Positions 25,275 to 26,503 of a stretch of DNA of 26,503 nucleotides are shown one piece after another. How positions within the stretch are numbered: position 1 is the first letter of the stretch; each line of letters begins with the position of its first letter. This DNA comes from a virus. The stretch lies in IMG/VR virus record IMGVR_UViG_3300033571_018573, positions 1-26,503 of that record; one strand, 5' to 3'. The position numbers were made by a program, and so were the translations under genes. The notes beneath the pieces are model-generated. The model was not told the DNA's origin. It ran no database searches and saw only the letters and a list, made by a program, of their open reading frames with translations.

Positions 25275-26503
25275 TAAATTACCACTGTTTTAACTACAAT
25301 ACTTGTTGGATCTTCTATATCTAATACTAGCATTTTATTTTGTTTTGATTGAATAATATTTGTCTTTGGACGAATGTGTACTTGAATATCTCCAAAGTCA
25401 TTGTTTACATCTATTGGTTTGAAGTTTTGAATGTTAATTCTTCCCAATTGATAATCTATAATTCCAACAACACCATTATTGGTGTTTTGATTGATGATAA
25501 TTTTAGTGCTTTGACTGCTGACTTCATCAGTTTTAAAGTAAGCGATTCTAAGTTGACCATATCTTCCTTGAAGAACGGCTGAAGCTTCGGCGAGTTGTCC
25601 GTCGCCGCCATTTACACGGACTGCCGCTGTTGTATATCCAACACCAGGCTTTGTCACAAGTATTTCCGAAAGCTTTCCATTAACTATTACAGCCGTTGCA
25701 GTAGCACCAACTCCATCTCCAATAATTTGTATTGTTGGAGTTGTGGTGTAACCGTATCCTGGATTGGTAATTGTTACGGATTCTAGACCCGTGTATGAAG
25801 AAGGTATCTCTTCAAAGAAACATTGACGGGCGATACCTTCCTCATCTAAAACAGTAAAATCGGGAGAAGAATAGAAGTTATCGTTTGTTGTGCCACGAAC
25901 TAATTCAAATCCAAAGTCTAAAGTGTAACTGTCAGATATATTTAAAATAGGACGAAACTTCTTAGCTACGAATAGTGTCAATTCATTTGAAAGAATTGAT
26001 CTATCATATGAGTCGATTAAACTTTCGACACTAGAAAATCTAAAGTAGCTATTGAATTGATTTAAATTAGTGGTGGTGTAATTTTCTACAATATCTCTAA
26101 TACCTGCTTTTAGTTGAGATTCTGTGGTAGCTAATTTAGCTTTATCATAGTACGCATTGATTTGCAGTTTCAAGTAATTATAGTCCACATCAACGATTTC
26201 TGGAAGAACAGTTAAAATGCTCATTGGTTTTAATATGTTCTGCTTAACATAATCTTTTTCTGTCTGAGTGATCTCAAATCCTAATTTTGGTTTTGCAGCA
26301 ACAAAAATCTTACCATAAACAGGAGGATCATTTTCTTCTCCTCCCCAAACATTCACTGCTTCAAATTGTGGATACTTTTGTTGTATTAATCTGATATAGT
26401 CATTCTTAGTAACTGCTCTGTTTTGTGCCAACAAACTTAATGGCGCACCGTATTTAATTTCATCTACGGTTTCTCTGATTGAACCTCCAGCACCTAGATC
26501 GGA
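25274..26503 (-). CDS. gp6: Baseplate wedge protein, gp6-like, 5' end missing
   Basis: The last 409 codons of a gene whose start lies beyond the window. The frame is open to base 26503. A TTG at 26432-26434 could be taken as a start, but 23 in-frame upstream codons (SDLGAGGSIRETVDEIKYGA) continue a conserved motif and no stop intervenes. The sequence that follows (AQNRAVTKNDYIRLIQQKYP, then VNVWGGEENDPPVYGKIFVA) is typical of gp6/baseplate J-like proteins. In T4 gp6 forms the ring that ties the wedges together around the hub. The C-terminal part carries a GxGY beta module (25571-25789; SVTITNPGYGYTTTPTIQII, GDGVGATATAVI, LSEILVTKPGVGYTT). The stop overlaps the start of the gp7-like gene by one base. 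Confidence 0.88.
   Translation of the reverse strand, partial: SDLGAGGSIRETVDEIKYGAPLSLLAQNRAVTKNDYIRLIQQKYPQFEAVNVWGGEENDPPVYGKIFVAAKPKLGFEITQTEKDYVKQNILKPMSILTVLPEIVDVDYNYLKLQINAYYDKAKLATTESQLKAGIRDIVENYTTTNLNQFNSYFRFSSVESLIDSYDRSILSNELTLFVAKKFRPILNISDSYTLDFGFELVRGTTNDNFYSSPDFTVLDEEGIARQCFFEEIPSSYTGLESVTITNPGYGYTTTPTIQIIGDGVGATATAVIVNGKLSEILVTKPGVGYTTAAVRVNGGDGQLAEASAVLQGRYGQLRIAYFKTDEVSSQSTKIIINQNTNNGVVGIIDYQLGRINIQNFKPIDVNNDFGDIQVHIRPKTNIIQSKQNKMLVLDIEDPTSIVVKTVVI

Noticed and set aside
26366-26434. TTG at 26432-26434 as the start of the gp6-like gene
   Set aside because: Twenty-three further in-frame codons run to the window edge and encode a conserved GGSIRETVDEIKYGAP motif of the family, so the gene is simply cut off.
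1-26503. tRNA genes, rho-independent terminators, lysogeny or metabolic genes
   Set aside because: None was found by reading both strands. Gaps between genes are at most 63 bases and I saw no GC-rich hairpin followed by a T run.

Overview
The window is a 26.5-kb block of the late, structural module of a tailed phage with a contractile (myovirus-type) tail in the T4 superfamily. All 15 recognised genes lie on the minus strand, so transcription runs from high to low coordinates. The best anchors are the C-terminal part of a gp6-like baseplate wedge protein (25274-26503, cut by the window edge) and a gp8 homologue (21139-22467) with T4 gp8 landmarks at its C-terminus. A 932-residue protein sits between them in the gp7 position, giving the T4 order 6-7-8. 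The AT-rich sequence, the many 'AN' heptad repeats and the large ARELTQLQ-type structural protein resemble marine cyanophage and pelagiphage relatives. That comparison is from memory, and no host can be fixed from this window.

Layout in transcription order. (1) 26503-21139: baseplate wedge genes gp6-like (partial), gp7-like and gp8-like. (2) 21127-14721: a 2055-residue virion structural protein and a 79-residue coiled-coil protein. (3) 14721-8459: two fibres with C-terminal S74 intramolecular chaperones flanking a glycine-rich adhesin-like protein. (4) 8437-7850: two small beta-rich proteins. (5) 7849-814: three fibre-like proteins rich in ANxA(F/Y)xx heptads, with a 223-residue coiled-coil protein between the last two. 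(6) 798-1: the start of another glycine-rich protein, cut by the window edge.

The genes probably act together as the distal baseplate and the host-recognition fibres. They are very tightly packed. Four junctions are TAATG (one-base overlap) and one is TAAATG, and good Shine-Dalgarno sequences are seen mainly where a real gap exists. The longest gaps are 63, 59 and 45 bases and hold AT-rich promoter-like sequences. No tRNA, CRISPR array, insertion sequence or metabolic gene was seen.

The most interesting signals are modular. A GxGY-type beta module recurs in four successive baseplate proteins. A heptad repeat runs for 31 consecutive units in one fibre and recurs in two others. Four of five successive proteins end in a (D/N)(G/C)GxF motif. 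A perfect 73-bp repeat is shared by two fibre genes. An identical 12-mer lies at two gene junctions in different reading frames.
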